A stretch of DNA of 64,000 bases, taken from the NCBI GenBank assembly GCA_038373885.1, contig JAWZYV010016058.1, positions 558,001-622,000 of the forward strand. Reading direction: 5' to 3'. The position numbers and the translations under genes are program-made. Under the pieces are notes generated by a model that was given only the letters and a program-made list of their open reading frames with translations, did no database searches and had not been told where the DNA came from. Of this stretch, positions 13,695-29,349 are shown piece after piece. The first letter of the stretch is position 1; the number at the start of each line of letters is the position of its first letter. This DNA is from Cheiracanthium punctorium (lineage: Eukaryota > Arthropoda > Arachnida > Araneae > Cheiracanthiidae).

Positions 13695-14445
13695 ATTTAC
13701 ACTGACAAGTCCCTTTTGAATATTTTTCATTGTGCAGGAACTGGTTTTTTTAGTGATTCCTTTTATTTTTATATGTTGGATCGGTCACAATTCACTCCGA
13801 TGAGGTACTTGAGGTTATTCATGTCACCCTCCAGCACCATGCAGTACGTCTTTGCTCCACTTGAAAAAGCAGTAATGCTATCAGATTGTAATTCTGGCAT
13901 TCAGGCTTTATCAAGTAACCAGGAGTGTAGAAGTCAGGGTGTTAAAATCTGCAGAAAAGTATGGAAGAAAATTGAGGGAGAAGTTGGTTTTCAGTAGGTG
14001 GCATCCCTTTGTGGTTTTTGGAGTAACAAGATGGCAGATCTTTTGTCAAAAAACAAAAAATCAGGTACTCTTGAAAAGTCTATTCATGACCTGCCTTTTC
14101 ATTCAGTTAAATTAGAAATTGTCGTTTCTTCGTGTGGATGCTCGGGTTGCTGGAGATAAATACTTTAGTGTTCTTTGTGAATCTCCCTGTGTCCCAGATA
14201 CTGCACGTTCTGCTGTTGTGTATTTATTCAATTTTTTTAAGGGATCCAATTATCTCAAAGCTCATTTGTTTTGTTTTCATTTGACTAATTTACCTGACTG
14301 TGTTTCATGCAATTCTATGCAAGCCATGACTGCTGATCATTTGGACGAGTGTCCTGCACTAAAGCATTTTAATTGTATTGTAAAAAAAGAAAATATATAT
14401 TACTGAAGAGACTATTGCGTAATGACCTAATGGTAAACAGCCTAG
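13695..14445 (+). pseudogene. Non-LTR retrotransposon RNase H relic
   Basis: Frame 13695-13997 opens with IYTDKSL, the first catalytic Asp block of RNase HI, continues GTGFFSDSFYFYM and reaches MLSDCNSGIQALSS, the block with a second catalytic Asp. After an in-frame TAG (where a Trp codon is expected) it reads NKMADLLSKN, the third Asp block. The Glu-containing segment is in another frame (HSDEVLEVIHVTLQHH), so at least two compensating frameshifts are present. A second frame from 14119 carries NYLKAHLFCFHLT, then a C-x2-C...H-x4-C cluster (CVSCNSMQAMTADHLDEC), the usual C-terminal zinc-binding motif after RNase H in Jockey/I-type elements. The 5' part with endonuclease and RT is absent, as in 5'-truncated insertions. 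Jockey-like versus I-like cannot be decided from this piece. Confidence 0.75.
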
Positions 14446-15492
14446 GAATTATAAAATATAATTAATACTTATATAATTTATATAGTTTATGTTATCTGTA
14501 TTTTAAATACGTAAAAAAAACAAAGACTACTTTATCGTACATCTAATTTGTTATTTAAAAAACATTATCGGTTTATTTAGTTACTACATAAAAAATAAAA
14601 GTTTTTAGTAAAAATAAAAATTTATTTAACATTCATGGAACTGAAATTTCGTCCAGTAACCCGAAATTTTTTTTTAATTTATTTTAAACTAGTGGTCCCG
14701 CAGTGGTCAAAATTTGACCGCAATTTATTAAATGTGTAAGTTTGAACATTGCTGAGGTTCTTTTGTCAAAGAGTACATATCTATAATCATTGCTTCATTG
14801 CTTAGAACTTTCTTTTATCTTGTTCTATTACGTCAGCTGCGAGCGTGTAGAAATACATGATTATACATTAATTTTTCGGTTATTTGAAAAATTCTAGCGA
14901 TAGGAAAAATGAGGTATGACTTGACTCATATTTCAAAAACGGTAGTTGGTTTTCTGACATTTCCTTGTTTATTTTTTTATTATTCGTACTTATTTCTATG
15001 CTGTCCAGGTTTCGTTAAGGCTACCCAGTTATTTCGTCTAACTTTTTCGAAGTACATAGAATTTAAAAATAAAATTACTATCAAATCTCAACCATGGAAT
15101 GATCGAACACTGTTTGCTGCGACGCACAGTTGACAACGTATAAAAACTGGCTCCCCCAATAACATTCCAATTTTTTCGAATGTTTGTCCTTGAGACTTAC
15201 AACTGCATTTGCGAGACAAAATAATTGGAAATTGGTTTCTTTTGAAAGTTAAATGGTAAAATAGCTCCGGAATATGTTATACATGGGACTTATTCCGAAT
15301 TATCCGTTTATTTGAAATCCAAATTTTACTACTGTGTGCGATTCCAGTTAAAACTTCACAATCAAAAGCATGACGATGCATAAACTTTATGTGCATTCTT
15401 GTTCCATTAAATAATGCTACCTTTGTATTTAAATTTCTGATCAGTAAAACTGTGCAATTTACATTCAACACTAACATGTAGTGGCAAAGTAT

Positions 15493-15494
<2 letters not shown>
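14446..15494. other. AT-rich interval, no recognisable gene
   Basis: Possibly the 3' untranslated tail of the preceding non-LTR relic at its start. The 74-codon ORF at 14909-15133 and the 66-codon minus ORF at 15277-15477 are not recognised. Confidence 0.35.

Positions 15495-15534
<40 letters not shown>
15495..15534 (-). repeat. 40-base poly-T, probable poly(A) tail of a minus-strand retroposed copy
   Basis: A run of about 40 T is followed directly by the GC-richer 'ggttagccgggtgtagatcc'. On the minus strand this is a non-AT-rich transcript end followed by poly(A), the footprint of LINE-mobilised retroposition. The source RNA is not recognised. An expanded mononucleotide repeat is the alternative. 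Confidence 0.55.
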
Positions 15535-15535
<1 letters not shown>

Positions 15536-17343
15536 GTTAGCCGGGTGTAGATCCCGCCAACAATTTTTTTCTTCGCGACTTTAAAAGACTACTTCTAAAA
15601 CATTGTTATTCCCCTAAACAAAGCCGAAAATGATAATCAGTATACAAAAAAGTATTTATATTCAAATTACAATGTATAAAAGTATAAACATACTAAAAAG
15701 AAATTTTTATGTTTATTGGATTAATCGTTTGTTCCAAAATATGGAAATGGGAATAACATGGAGTTAAATTTCAATATTGAAATTTCAAAATACGTAAATG
15801 CGGATGGAAGAACTTTGTACTGGAAATGATGCTCGCTGATTCAGATTCTCGATAGGTTTTTTTGCAATTTGGTGAACATTTCAATTATTTGGTGTTTTAT
15901 CGGCTGATCGAACATTACTCAATCCACTAAGAGTCAAATAATTCATAAACTCTATTGGATAATTATTGATTTTACTGTCGTCGTGGCAAACTATTTTATT
16001 AAGTATATCAGTATTAATAAAGGTACAATTATCAATTTTAAAGTACTAAAATAACTGACTTAATATGTTATTACAGAGGATGTTTTTTTTTTCTGAAATA
16101 TTTCCAATACACCTCACTAATGATATAATATTATTTTCATCTCCTATTGATTGCTAACGTATTTCAATAATATGCTCACTAAACTGGCAAATAATTTCAT
16201 TTTTGAAAATTTTGTTGGAATATTATATCATAGTATCGTTGTAATTTGATGGACTGAAACAAAAAAAAATCGAACCATCGCCCGACTTGGCGTAAAATAT
16301 TGCGTGCCAATTTACTTCTCTAATTTTTTTACAGTGCATGAACATATATTACATAAAAATTTTATCATTCGCACAATCACCTCCATACCAATTTTAACTG
16401 TGCTGAATTTCGCGCTCATCCGTTCGTGCAATATGCTATAAAAGGAACAGACAATTAGCTAAAGATTTTGCTTAGCGCATTTATATATACCTAGATATGT
16501 TTTATTAGGCATTGTAAAAAATAAAATCTTAAGGATAAATTATTTTGAAGTGCTTTTTTCTTTCTCCTATATTTATTACTTTTATCTATTCAAGTCTTTA
16601 AATGTATTGCAATGACAGGCAGATTTTAAATCTACAAATTTAAAATAAAAGCTAAATTCTTCTAAGCTCAAATTAAAACAATGGAAGAAAAATTGAAAAT
16701 AGGATTTTTTTTCTCAAAAACTAATAAAAATCAAAATAAATTTCGACAGATGGACACTAAATATTTGCTAGACAAATTATTATTTAAAAGTTTTGCTCTA
16801 GAATTTAATTACTTTTTTCTGAAAACATGTTAAGTAAGTGAAGTATTTGACAACGACAGGAGGAAGTTTGATTAAAAATAATTAGAATAGTTGGCTTGTG
16901 AAATAATAAGGTAAGTTGAATATGACGAATAATTTTTTCTTTGTGTAAAATAAAAATAATCATAATAAGCTATACGTATGCAAATGATAGTAAAAGAATG
17001 CATACATAAATTGTTGATTTAAAACATGGCTGAACTTTAGTTAAATTCAGTTTTTTCGGAAGAAGAAAAAATTATATTTCCTCCAGAACTTGTTAATATC
17101 CATGTTCTTTCTTTACATAAAGATATCAATTTCAAATAAATTTTTCGCAAAGAGTCCATTATTTCCATTCTTACGTTTTCGAAATAAAAACTTTATGATG
17201 TGAAGTTTTCAATTATTCATTTTCTCATTTTCTCTCTTAAGTAATGAATGGAATCGAAGACTTTAATATAGAGAGACTATCTAGAAAAAAATACAATTTA
17301 CATTAATTCGAATGCATATAAATATAAATAAATATTTCTTGGT
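15535..17343. other. AT-rich interval, nothing recognised
   Basis: The first about 60 bases may be the body of the retroposed copy ending in the poly-T run. A TATAAAAGG string lies at 16437-16445, but no downstream gene is evident. Otherwise I see nothing. Confidence 0.4.
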
Positions 17344-18075
17344 TATACGACATGTTCCAAAAAGATGTTTACATGCTTTAATTCTTTTATCTATTAGACA
17401 TAAGTTGTACATGCAAATTGAAAATATGCTCAAAGTAAGGTAGAAAACAGATAACGTTGAAGAAACCTTTTTATTCTTAATTTTCGAAAAGTGACCGTTT
17501 TTAATTTGTATATGACCCCTGCATAAAATTACCCAATTAGTAAAATATGCTTCATGAACTAATGAGGTGATATATAAAATACCAGCTTTTCATCATAAAA
17601 TGCTGAAGTTACATATTTTAGCAAATATGGTCAGAGCCTAGACATTAAATTGAATGTAAACATTTATAGGTAGAATTAATATATGCATATCTATATTCTT
17701 CCGTCATTCCTGTACAACCCACAAAACGCAATCATCTGACGTGTTTTTTCAAATTTGACCTACTGAAAAGTGGTTTAAGTCGTCGAAGATTTATCTTCAT
17801 ATCTCACCTATTTTATATATAATCCTCAAAATTTTTACATCACCCAATTTGTGTATAGGACACATTTTACTAACTGTGATTTTTTTTTTTTTCTATGGGA
17901 GTTTTATACAGATTCAAAAAGTCAAACTTTTTGAAAATCAACTAGAGGAACATTTTTCTTAACGCAGTCTTGCTCCCTACCTTCTTTTGAACATTTTTTC
18001 AATGTATACTGTCCACTTATTGTTAATAGATTAAGAATTAAAGTGCGTTACCATCTTTTCAGGAAACTCTGTATA
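17344..18075. mobile_element. MITE family A, copy 2, about 150-bp terminal inverted repeats
   Basis: The first about 150 bases ('tatacgacatgttccaaaaa', 'gctttaattctt', 'tctattagacataagt') are the diverged reverse complement of the last about 150 (read on the minus strand: 'atacagagtttcctgaaaag', 'actttaattctt', 'tctattaacaataagt'). Total length is about 732 bp with no transposase. The interior matches window positions 1-580. The ends lie next to TA dinucleotides. The superfamily is not determined. Confidence 0.65.
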
Positions 18076-18317
18076 TTAGTTGTACTTAGCTGTAATTCGA
18101 AATGAAAGGTAATGAAACATCTGACTAACTCCAACATAAAGGTACCTCTGTTTTGCAGAGACTAAATCATACTTTGATTTTTTGGATCCTTTGAAATTTT
18201 TCATGAATATGCAGTTTTAGAGAATATTTAAATTGGATTTGTCCACTTCAAATAAGAACCTGGGTAATTGTAATGTCCCAGACAGCACAACAAATTTGCA
18301 TCAAACTTGCGGTATCC

Positions 18318-18416
18318 TTGATTCATCAAGTCAATAAACTTGCATTTTGCTTGATTTATCAAGTCAATAAACTTGCATTTTGCTTGATTTATCAAGTCAA
18401 TAAACTTGCATTAAGC
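18318..18416. repeat. Three-copy 33-bp tandem repeat
   Basis: Copies at 18318-18350, 18351-18383 and 18384-18416 begin 'ttgattyatcaagtcaataa' and continue 'acttgcattttgc'. They differ at only one to three positions. The array lies near the left end of the candidate TIR element and shares its CTTG/CAAG vocabulary. Confidence 0.9.
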
Positions 18417-18559
18417 TTGATTATTTCAAGCGTGTAAGCTTAATGCAAGCTTGAATCAAGTGTTCAAGTTTACACTTGCCCAACTTGCAATAAGCTTGAC
18501 ATAGCAAGCTTGATTGTAACTTACTACACTCTAAAAGATTTTACTAAACAAAATTTTTC

Positions 18560-18750
18560 CTAAATACATGAGGCGCCGGTCAGCGAACTCGCCCCATATA
18601 TTTTATTTTTCCACGCATTTTCCCCTCTAAGCTGAAACCTCAAGTTATTTTAATACGCTTCCGTCTAACGTCCGCGACGGGGATCGATCTCGGGACCTAA
18701 GGTGTGCGAAACAAGCGTCTAACCACCATGCAAATCTGACTCGAGGTGAA
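18560..18750 (-). repeat. tRNA-derived SINE (minus strand)
   Basis: On the minus strand, 'tggtggttagacgc' (plus-strand 18715-18728) fits a tRNA A box and 'agatcgatccc' (18680-18690) fits a B box. Their spacing of about 25 bases is close to that of a tRNA. The body extends toward lower coordinates as GC-richer sequence ('gcgccggtcagcgaactcgc'). A complete cloverleaf is not supported, so this is read as a SINE head or tRNA pseudogene rather than a functional tRNA gene. Confidence 0.55.
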
Positions 18751-19620
18751 GTGACTGTTATGGTTGTCACGCCGTTTTTTAGTGAGATTGATCAGTATTA
18801 CCCATGCCGATCTAAATCTTTTAATTTTCCATGGGATGAATCAAAATTAAAATAATGTTATATGTGATTTATAGACTCTACTAATAGGGAAATAAACACA
18901 ATATAAACTTAAAAGCAGCACACGTTTTAAACCTTTGAATATCGCAACACTCATGTTGGGCAATATTGGCTAAAATCGAGACAAACGACCGATTTAAAAT
19001 ATATTTTATAGTATATTTGTATTTCATTTAGAAGAATTTCAATATTTGGAAATACGGAATCCTTTTTTTTTAAATTCTATGGTCAAGTACATTTATGGCT
19101 GATGATATATTATTCGTTATGTGGCTTTCCAAATCAAGCAGTCATCAAGTTGTATTCAAGATTGACAGTTCAAATGACTTAAATTCGGAGGGAAAATATT
19201 TGCTGATTAATTTTTTTTTGTAATCTCCAAGATTGCTGCAAGCTTAAAACGAATTTAACTGTCAATCTTGTATTAATACGTCAAATTCAAAGAAATATTA
19301 AGCCTGACTTAAGCTTATGTACTGTGTGGGGTATATTTTATTCCAAGCCTCCCTCGTACTTCTGCAGCCGTTCTCCTTTTTTTAACGGGACATGACTGCC
19401 TTAGTTCTCATCTCTCTAAAATTGAACTGAAATTCTGTACTTTCATTGAACAGATGGCATATTGACACTTACTCTTAACTTAATACACTGAAGATAGTTT
19501 TAAATGTACTTGTATAGGGATGGAAGAAGACAATGCTTAATTGTTTAAGCCAAATATTTGTAATAAATAAATAGAAGTACGTTAAGAATATTCTAAAAAT
19601 ATCTGAAAATATGTTTCAAA

Positions 19621-23650
<4,030 letters not shown>

Positions 23651-23699
23651 GTGCGAGTAAATTTTTAGAAGGTTTTAACACGCATTTATACCTTATATC

Positions 23700-23820
23700 T
23701 GGCGAAAGACGCCCAAAACTCCAGATCATTAATTCGATAGCCAGGCGGTAGGCCAAAACCCGTGACCTTCAAAGCTCGGCCCTACATGTTGGGTGCCTTA
23801 TCCATTCGGCCATGGTCGTT
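23700..23820 (-). repeat. tRNA-like SINE head (minus strand)
   Basis: The minus strand reads 'gaccatggccgaatggataa' followed by 'ggc'. 'tggccgaatgg' (plus 23802-23812) is a good A box, and 'gggttttggcc' (23751-23761) is a decayed B box. The spacing of 40 is compatible with a long-variable-arm tRNA (Ser/Leu type). The decayed B box and lack of a closed acceptor stem argue for a SINE or pseudogene. Confidence 0.5.
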
Positions 23821-23849
23821 AACCAATTTCCTGTATCCGCCACAGGAGG

Positions 23850-26800
23850 GATAGGGTAAAATAAAATAAAAAACTGCTAAAAAAAAAGAGCTTTCTTGGT
23901 TGTTTGTTGTGGACGCTTATTTTAGCTTCTTAAGTAGCTGTAAATAACTAGTATAACTTTGTGAATGGTATTTAAATATAAAAAAAATAATTATAATGAG
24001 TATCATTAATGTGCTGTTTTGCAAGTTTTAAACAGGTTAGTATAGAAAACTTTTTCCGTATCAATATTTGTTTAACCTTTTGGAACAGTACCTTCTAGAC
24101 ACCGTTTCTAACCCGGCTAACCCTAAAATACAGCTGATATCGCTCCGTTGCGTGCCCAAAACCAATTTTCCTTTGATTGCACCAAGTTGGTTTGTCGGTG
24201 CAGAACCAGAATCACTCCAATCACCACATTGTCAATGCCGACGCTGAGAAGGTTGTTTAAGAAGGTGTCGACCCGTCACGTACCAGAGATGGCTGTGTTT
24301 CATGGGGTCTTTCATTTCCCGGTTTTTTGTTTTTTTTCGTTGGCTCTATCGTTTCGTCCTCTCCTCCTTGGGTGTGGTTTAAACATTTAATGAATTTTAC
24401 CACGCAGAATTTTTACGATCTTGACCATAAATTTACCTCAGAAATTTTAACTTTCTGACTTTTTTGTTCTAGTTTTACATAATGTCAATTTTCCTGACAT
24501 GTCCTCACCATCTTCTTTTACACTAAAGGTCGCATTTTTACACCTTCCTTCCTGGGAAAGTGTAGGATGGCACTCTTGCAGCTGATGAAGGGTGGACATT
24601 CTGTACAATCTGAAACGTGCTTCTTCCCTTCTTTTAATTTAAGTGTCTTACTAACAATTTTACGTTTATGTTTAAAAATCCAAAGTGTGTGGGATGTAAT
24701 ATCAATACATTGTCAGTTCACACACAGAATCTTGAAAAATGTTTGAAACTCGTGTCAGAATCCTCAAGTAAAATTTGTAAAGCTATGCCTATGGATAGTT
24801 TTATAAGAACGATTGTGCTATATCACAATGGAGCATGTCTAACTTCAACAATAAATCAGATTTCAAAGTACCTTAAGCTAAGAATGAATAAAAACGGTGA
24901 TGTGTAATTCTGTTTAAAATAAATTACGAGAATTTTACAATTGTTCACATAAAAACTTAGTTTGATCAATTAAAAACAATCTGTTTCCAAATATTACTAG
25001 CTTTATGAAATTATATGATTTTAAATTTGTATTCAACAGAGGGAAAAAGAACATTGTTAATTAATATCTTTTCTCCCTCCAACTGTAATCTACCATTTTA
25101 TGTAAATTTTTATCAAAATCTCGTTAAGCTTATAGGGAATGCGCGACCGGAAAGTGTTGATGGATTTGAACAGAGTTTGAGCATTTTGTGTGGTTCGAAT
25201 AGTTAAGAATTTGACTGATTACATTCAAGAAGAGACTAATTTGAAAATGTTAAAAATTATCGTAAAAAGCGAAATTTTTAGATTTCTGCAAGCTTTAGGG
25301 CAGATGCGAGATCGAGAGATATAAACCCGATCTTTTTATTAACCAAAATTGGCAGCTTTTTCGAGGTATTAGCAGTTGATATATAGAATATTTATTTTTT
25401 TGACGTACCCTACTTTATAATAATATCAAAATATGTGTCACCAAACGTTTTAACAACTAAGGTACCACAAAACTTCTCTAAAACTTCACACAACAATAAA
25501 TGTAAACCAATATATAAGAAATTTCTTCCAGCAGTATTTAGAATGTTAGTTATAAATATGTTAGCTATTCATTAGCAAGAAACGGGCAAATATTCTGCAT
25601 TTTGAATGTTTTAAAGTTTTAAAGGACTATTTAGCATGAATAAAGCACTTAATTTTAAAGCAAGTGTTTTTTCACGAAAAGGAAATGTATTGTGTTCTTG
25701 TGAATTGAAAATAATTGTGTGTTACCAATTCAGACAAAAACTAAACTCCGTTTAAACTGAATTTTCTTCCGTTATTCAGAAATGAAATTTAAGTTTTTGC
25801 AATGAGAAATTCTCGCTCTGAAATAGATTCCAAAAGCACGAGCGTACAAGAGAACCATTGTTTTTCTTTTACATGGAATAAATTATGGTGGATACTCAAA
25901 AACAGAATTTTTTCATTTGTTTATTTTTTCCAGCAACGAAGGGATTTGTTTTTTAAAAATCTTTCAAAAACAGTATTTTTCCCCCTTCAAAACGCAGAGA
26001 TGGAAGATTTTGATTAAAAAGGTTATGGGATACTGGAATAATATAAGTTGCATAAAGCTTGCCATGGCTAAAATGTGGTTGGCTTTATTACAAATTACAA
26101 AATTCGAAGTATATTTATTTTTTTTTCTACTCAGAAGCATCTTGTTTTCATTCTAATAAAAATACGTAAATATAGAAAGAATCTAGAAATCCTATCGATT
26201 TCGGACAATGTTGAATGTACTGTATATAATAATAAAGATCATTTGCACAGTAATTCTAGTAATATCTTAATTAACTTTAAGCAATATATTTAAGATGTGA
26301 GAATAATAAAGCAACTTCAAATTAAATTAAGATGAAAAAATGTACCGTTGAAAGAACATTTACTACAGCACAAGGGCGGAAAATCATGACTCCAGCATAC
26401 TCTGATGCAATATTCAATTCCTCCAGTTTTGAATACAGTGTTTACAACACTATATTCGATAACTTAGTGGCAGTAAAAGCAAAATGATATGAATTTACAG
26501 CCTACTATTGTAAAAATAACATCAAATTGTTGATGTATGTCCTATATGAATTCACATCGTAATGTTGTAAGCCTTCATGGCTTAAAACAAAAATGCGCCC
26601 ATTCACGATTGTAACAAAACAATTACTTTAGCACATGAATTCTTTCTTGAACATTATATTTTGAACTGTTGGGAGAAAAACAATTAATAGATTTTTATCG
26701 ACATGAAAAATCTATTATATATACTTCACATTAACACCACAAAAAAGTGTACTGATTACAACATTTTATTCCATAGTAATTCTAAACATCTATCGATGAA

Positions 26801-28081
26801 ATAAATGCTTTTTTTCCCATAAATCCAACCATTTATTTAAAATTCTGTACATGTAATTTTTACAAAGGACAGAATTACTTCCTTATAGAGTAGGCAATGC
26901 TACTATTATTACTTTATATAGTTAACTTTGTAAACAATGTGTAAACACTTCAATTTATATTATGATGTCTCCATATTTTTTAAAAATAATATTCATTCTC
27001 TTTGTTTAAAAATTTTTAAAGGATTTTCTTTAGCAATTTGCTACAGTAAAAATACTTGAATTTTTTTTAAAATGGTATAGAGCCCGTTATATAAATTTTT
27101 CTTAAGCTGATTATTTCTTATTTGCCCTGTGCATTCACGCTTCGAGGGAATATCCTAAATATAACAACATCATATATCAGAAAATAGTAAATTCTCGAAA
27201 ATGTATTAGGGGAGTCTTTCGGGAGTCTTTATACCGTATTAAATTTATTTTGTTTTAAATAAATGTAGTATATGAACGTTTGGGAATACCTGGACTGGTC
27301 ATTCATTTTTGCTGAATAAAGTTGATTGAATTCAGTATAAAAAATAGTAGAAATTGAAAACAGATGATTCATTTTTTTTTCACTCTACACGCTGTATTTA
27401 TTTTTTACTTTAAAAATTGTGCATTTCAGTTTTAAAGGTTTATTCCACAATAATATTTTTAAAAAATATTAGTACAAAGGGATCAATTTCTACATTCATA
27501 TGTGATGATGGTGATAATAAATTGATAAACTTCCAAGACAATTTTTCAAACTTTTGTTTGAATATTTTAAAATTTTGGTGTTGTGTTCGCTGGAATATTC
27601 ACACTATTCCATCGAAAAGCATCATAGTTAAACAATAAATGAAATTTTACAAAAGAGATTAAGAAAATGCTTTCGAGATTAGAAGAAAGAAAATTAGAAG
27701 ATCTCAGAGTTCATTTTTATATTTAAGCTGTTATTTTGTGAAAATTTAAGTACGGAACGCTTAACCGCTTTTTTATTTTCCTTACAAAATTTAGGTAATA
27801 TATGAATGCTCACATGCAAAGAATTCGGACTAGTCATCGACTTTGAAGGATGTTCAAAAATTATTCACTCCATTATGTAAGGCAAAAATGCAAGTATTTG
27901 TTTTAATTAAATTTTTCGAGGTAGTGTTTTTATTCTTTTTATAAAATATATTTATTTAAGGAATATTTACTTCTATTCAGACATTTCTTCATGCTAACAG
28001 GGTAATAATATGTCAATCATAACTGTCATTATTCTTCTGCCTTTTTATTCAGATTATTAAGAAAATAAATTTTCATTATTA
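23850..28081. other. AT-rich interval, no recognisable gene
   Basis: A moderately GC-richer patch (24080-24380) contains an 80-codon plus ORF that I do not recognise. 'gctgatgaagggtggacatt' with 'gaaacgtgcttcttccc' near 24580-24640 resembles interspersed-repeat 3' ends, but I cannot assign it. The rest shows nothing. Confidence 0.4.
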
Positions 28082-29046
28082 GGGGAAGTTGACCCAAAAT
28101 GATCTTAGCGGGTAAAACTATCCAAATATGTTTTCTTAGATACATGTAGCGCTATCTAACGGGTAATATATAAAGTAATTGTGCCAAGTAAAGAAGAAGC
28201 AATTCAACGAGGTATTCAAGCTACATTATTAGTCGTCTAAATAGAATTCTTTCAAATAATATTTCAAATATTCAAATATTACCTTATAACATCTGCTATA
28301 AGGTAAGCACTATCTTTTCTATTTATTTAGATATGCAGTATTTTATGTACAAAATGTATAAAATTAAAAAAATATTTATAAAAGTTTAAAATTCTTATAA
28401 AATAAATTATGCCTTGTTTTACTGTACGGAGTATATTTTTAGATGTGACTTACACTTTCTAAATTTCTTAGGTTTCCTGGCATTATCCAAAAATATGACA
28501 CCAAAAGGTCGAATAAAATGATCCATCGGTTCTAGAAACTCTATTACTAGGTACTAGTCATCATGGCAGCAATTCAACCGCTCTCAAAATGCTGGACTCT
28601 CCGAAATCGTTCTCTCTTTCGTACACTATATCCAACAGTTGCATAAGAAAACGACTTATTATTATTACTTATTATTTAACACTTTTTAATTTTAAATTTT
28701 ATAAAATAAACTATACATTCCTGTTAATAGTAAAACTTATTTTATTTAACTATGCATAGTCATAATTACTTTAATATCTTTTAATTTTCCGTTAAAAATA
28801 ATTTATAATTATTTTCAAAGGAAGGATCATTTTGCATTTTGGTGAAGCGTAAAATGATCTTTTGGACACAATTTCCAATTTCCATTTTTATTATTCACTG
28901 TGGGTTTAAAATATTTTTAAAAGATGTACATAATGCAAATTATAGTGTAAAACATACCAGCAAAAGGCCAAAGATTTATTTCAACATTTGTGTTATTTTA
29001 CACAAGTTTTCCAGTTAAGGGGTCATTTTAGGCCACCTTCCAGTAC
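28082..29046. mobile_element. Candidate TIR element with AAAATGATC subterminal repeats
   Basis: The left end reads 'ggggaagttgacccaaaatg' then 'atc'. The right end, on the minus strand, reads 'tggaaggtggcctaaaatga' then 'cc'. Further copies of AAAATGATC or its complement occur inside (about 28515, 28825 and 28850). Length is about 965 bp and no transposase is visible. Subterminal repeats of this kind are typical transposase-binding sites in DNA transposons (family knowledge). Target duplication is not clear. Confidence 0.45.
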
Positions 29047-29298
29047 ATGTATAAATACTTCAAAAAACAAGAACCTGGATTTATAGTACAAGGACGTTTT
29101 TAAACTACTTACCTAAACTAATAAAAACCTACTGGTGCTAATTAAATATATTTTTTACATCCATTCAAAATTAAATCTCGATGATAATTTTTCATGAGTA
29201 CAAATATTACTATAGTGAGAACTTTAGAAAGAAAAATCAATGAAGAAAAAATACTTTGACTTATACATACGTTCATCGACTATATATACATACATAGA

Positions 29299-29301
<3 letters not shown>

Positions 29302-29346
<45 letters not shown>
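29302..29346. repeat. (TA)n tract, left flank of Tc1-like insertion
   Basis: Pure TA dinucleotides ending at the TA target (29345-29346). The same repeat resumes after the transposon at 30879, so the insertion split one microsatellite. Confidence 0.95.

Positions 29347-29349
<3 letters not shown>

Larger units (their letters stand above)
18277..19331. mobile_element. Candidate TIR DNA transposon with CTTGA-rich subterminal repeats
   Basis: The left end 'cccagacagcaca' (18277-18289) is matched at the right by 'tgtactgtgtggg' (19319-19331), whose reverse complement differs at two of 13 positions. Inside both ends are many short 'aagcttga/tcaagctt' repeats, and there is an internal inverted pair 'aagattgacagtt' / 'aactgtcaatctt' (around 19160 and 19260). 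A tRNA-derived SINE sits inside. No transposase is present and I could not identify a clear target duplication, so the exact borders are tentative. Confidence 0.45.

Noticed and set aside
16437..16445. TATAAAAGG promoter
   Set aside because: No initiator at the right spacing and no gene downstream. One TATA match is expected by chance in AT-rich DNA.
18318..18416. CRISPR-like array
   Set aside because: The 33-bp units are contiguous tandem repeats without spacers, in eukaryotic DNA.
18661..18750. Functional tRNA gene on the minus strand
   Set aside because: A and B boxes are present but no proper acceptor stem or anticodon arm could be closed, so it is annotated as a SINE head.
24148..24390. 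80-codon plus ORF in a GC-richer patch
   Set aside because: Not recognised, no splice sites, no neighbouring coding signal.
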